NCBI RefSeq assembly: GCF_011075055.1
Contig: NW_025401140.1
Coordinates: 62,001-126,000 of the forward strand
DNA length: 64,000 bases
Reading direction: 5' to 3'
Source of the DNA: Mangifera indica
Lineage: Eukaryota > Streptophyta > Magnoliopsida > Sapindales > Anacardiaceae
This document shows, one piece after another, positions 61,860-64,000 of the stretch. Numbering within the stretch: position 1 is the stretch's first letter; each line of letters begins with the position of its first letter. The notes beneath the pieces are model-generated. The model did no database searches and was not told where the DNA came from. It was given only the letters and a program-made list of their open reading frames with translations. Both the position numbers and the translations under genes were made by a program.

Positions 61860-64000
61860 TATTCATCACATGACCTTTAAAAACAGTGGGCTTGAGTCCT
61901 TTGGTTAGGGATCGGCCAACGTCGCATCAGTACTAATATGCTCCATCATGATATCTCTTTTCTTTATGAGATCCCTGATTGTAAGATATTTTAGCTCTAT
62001 ATGTTTTGACTTGCTATTGGCTTTATTGTTCTTGCAAAAGAATGTAGTCGTATAATTATCATAGTAAATCACAAGCGGTCTAGAAATGGAGTCAACCACT
62101 CGAAGCTCAGAAATATAATTCTTCAACCATATGGCATGGGTAAATGCCCCATAGCAAGCAATAAACTCTGCATACATGGTTGAAAATGCTACTAATGTCT
62201 GTTTGACACTTTTCTAGGATATGACCTCACCTGCAAGCATAAAGATGTACCTTGAAGTGGATTTAAAGTCATCAGGACATCTATTAAAGTTTGAATTAAA
62301 ATATCCCACCACCTCAAGAGTTTTCATTATTTTGTACACAAGCATGAAATCCTTAGTCCTCTGCAAAAATCTCATGATTTTCTTTGCTGCTACCCAATGA
62401 TCAGAACCAAGATTAGCAATATATCGACCAAGAACATTCACAGCAAAAGCTATGTCAAGTCTCGTGCACACTTGGGTATACATCAGGCTCTCAATCATAC
62501 TAGCATATGGTTTATCTTTTATTAATGCCCTTTCAATGTCATTTTGAGGACACTGCTTGTTACTAAATTATCTCCTTGTATAACAGGTACATCGCCAGCT
62601 CTATAATCTTGCATCTAAGATCTTTTAAGAACACGCTCAATATATGCCTTTTGAGATAAGCCGAGCAAACCACGATTTCTATCTTAGTGGATTTCAATGC
62701 CAAGAACAAAAGAAGTTTCCCAAAGATCTTTCATGTCAAAGACTATAGACAAAAATTGCTTAGTTTCAAGAAGCATACTATGATCACTGCTCGCAAGTAA
62801 AATGTCATGAACATAGAGTACCAAGAAAATAAACCTACTCCTACTAATCTTCATATACATACACTGATCAAATTTATTTTCAGTGAAGCCATGTGAGGTC
62901 ACAACCTTATCAAACTTAAGATACCATTGTTGAGTGACATGTTTTAAACCATAGATAGACTTTTTAAGTCTACATGCCATATGTTGTTTCCCATCAACCA
63001 CAAAACCATCTGGTTGTTTCATATACACCTCCTCATCTAGATTGCCATTGAGAAAGGTTATTTTTACATCTATTTGATAAAGCTCCAAATCAAAATGTGC
63101 TACTAAGGCCATTATGATTTTGAATGAATCCTTTGAGGATACAAGTGAAAATGTCTCATTGAAGTCAATCCCTTCTCTTTGAGTAAACCCTTTTGCAACC
63201 AATCTTGCTTTGAATCTCTCTATCTTTCCTTTAGGATCTCTTTTAGTTTTAAGACCCATTTACAACCAATAGGCTTGAAATCTTCAAGTAGCTCTACAAG
63301 ATCCCAAATCTAATTTTCTTTCATGGATTACATCTTATCTTCCATAGCCTTCATCCATATGTCTGCACTTGAACTTTTAATTGCTTCAAGGAATGAAATT
63401 AGATCAGTCATATCTCCAATATCATACTCATTTTCTGTCAAATAAACATATATATCTGAAATGACAGCCCTTATTTGTCTTGTGGATCTCTTAAGGGGTA
63501 CAACAATAGGATCTTGAGTTATATTTTCAAGAATTTCAGTTTGTGGTTTAGGAGTTTCTTGAGCTTTAGTTGTTTGTCTTCGCACAAAATCATTTATCCT
63601 AAAGGGAGGAGGCAAAGGGAATGTTACAACTTTTTTATAATCCTTGACAGGAGAACTAACAATGATAGAAATCTCAACAGATACTGAGGCATCATAAATA
63701 TCAAGTTCAAGGAACTTAGTAGTTTAAGACTCAATTATCCTTGTGCTATAAGAAGGACAATAGAACCTGTATCCCTTTGAGTGAGATGGGTATCCAATAA
63801 AATAACACCTGATAGAGCGAGGATCAAGCTTTTTCTCAATAGGATTATAAATCCTAACCTTAGTAAGGTGACCGTAAACTCGAAAGTGGTTAAGGTTGGG
63901 CTTTCTACAACCTATAACTCAAAAGTGTTTTAGGAATTGATTTATTGGGAATTCTATTCAGAATGTATAAGGCTGTTTTGATTGACTCTCCCCAAAGGTA
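61860..64000 (-). pseudogene. Copia pol (integrase end, RT, RNase H), degenerate
   Basis: RT blocks at 63259-62684 (KARLVAKGFTQREGIDF, QIDVKITFLNGNLDEEVYM). The catalytic box reads YVHD instead of YVDD, losing an aspartate. RNase H blocks follow at 62498-62214 and 62177-61905, ending at a one-base frameshift near 61912 before the LTKGLKP-type tail. Several stops separate the frames (for example after WGES...LLSYRL near 63920, and around 62560-62680). Not functional. Confidence 0.88.

Larger units (their letters stand above)
60646..64000 (-). mobile_element. Ty1/Copia retrotransposon, cut by the window end
   Basis: Minus-strand order from the window end: integrase C-terminal part (WGESIKTALYILNRIPNKS near 63990), linker, reverse transcriptase, RNase H, purine tract, 3' LTR. 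Different family from the element at 6325. Confidence 0.88.

Overview
This window is nuclear DNA from a eudicot plant: AT-rich, with GT-AG introns, plant-only receptor kinases of the LRK10-like (Lr10/WAK-associated) class, an NAD+ carrier of the NDT type, and plant Copia, Gypsy, Mutator, PIF-type and TRIM elements. I cannot name the species from sequence alone. No bacterial, organellar or RNA genes were seen.

Layout. 1-16 kb holds a tandem LRK10L1 cluster on the + strand: an intact gene (1978-4714), a relic third copy whose first exon (5140-5647 and 10656-10870) is split by a solo LTR that itself holds a decayed Copia element (6325-10625), and a second intact gene (12456-15670). 16-22 kb is repeat ground: a multimeric TRIM retroelement, a PIF/Tourist-like MITE and a decayed satellite of about 175-bp units. 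22.5-31 kb holds a small plant-specific gene of unknown function, a non-autonomous Mutator-like (MULE) foldback element with a 9-bp target duplication, and a 9-exon NDT-type NAD+ carrier gene on the - strand.

31,464-45,614 is one 14.15-kb MULE of the Ulp1-carrying (KI-MULE) kind. It has a perfect 9-bp target duplication, multi-kb AT-rich terminal inverted arms studded with GC-rich hairpins, a MURA transposase gene and a DUF1985-Ulp1 protease gene. Both genes keep their visible catalytic residues but carry premature stops.

46-51.5 kb shows no gene. 51.5-55.7 kb is the 3' part of an Athila/Tat-like Gypsy element. 56.5-60.6 kb (- strand) holds a degenerate LRK10L2 kinase and, beside it, an intact-looking chimeric receptor kinase (57,420-60,425). 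Its promoter, first exon and part of intron 1 are a near-identical inverted copy of the 12.4-kb gene, joined to an LRK10L2-class non-RD kinase. A minus-strand Copia element, cut by the window end, lies just upstream of it.

The main story is a disease-resistance-type receptor kinase cluster being reshaped by tandem and inverted duplication, ectodomain-kinase exchange and nested transposon insertion.
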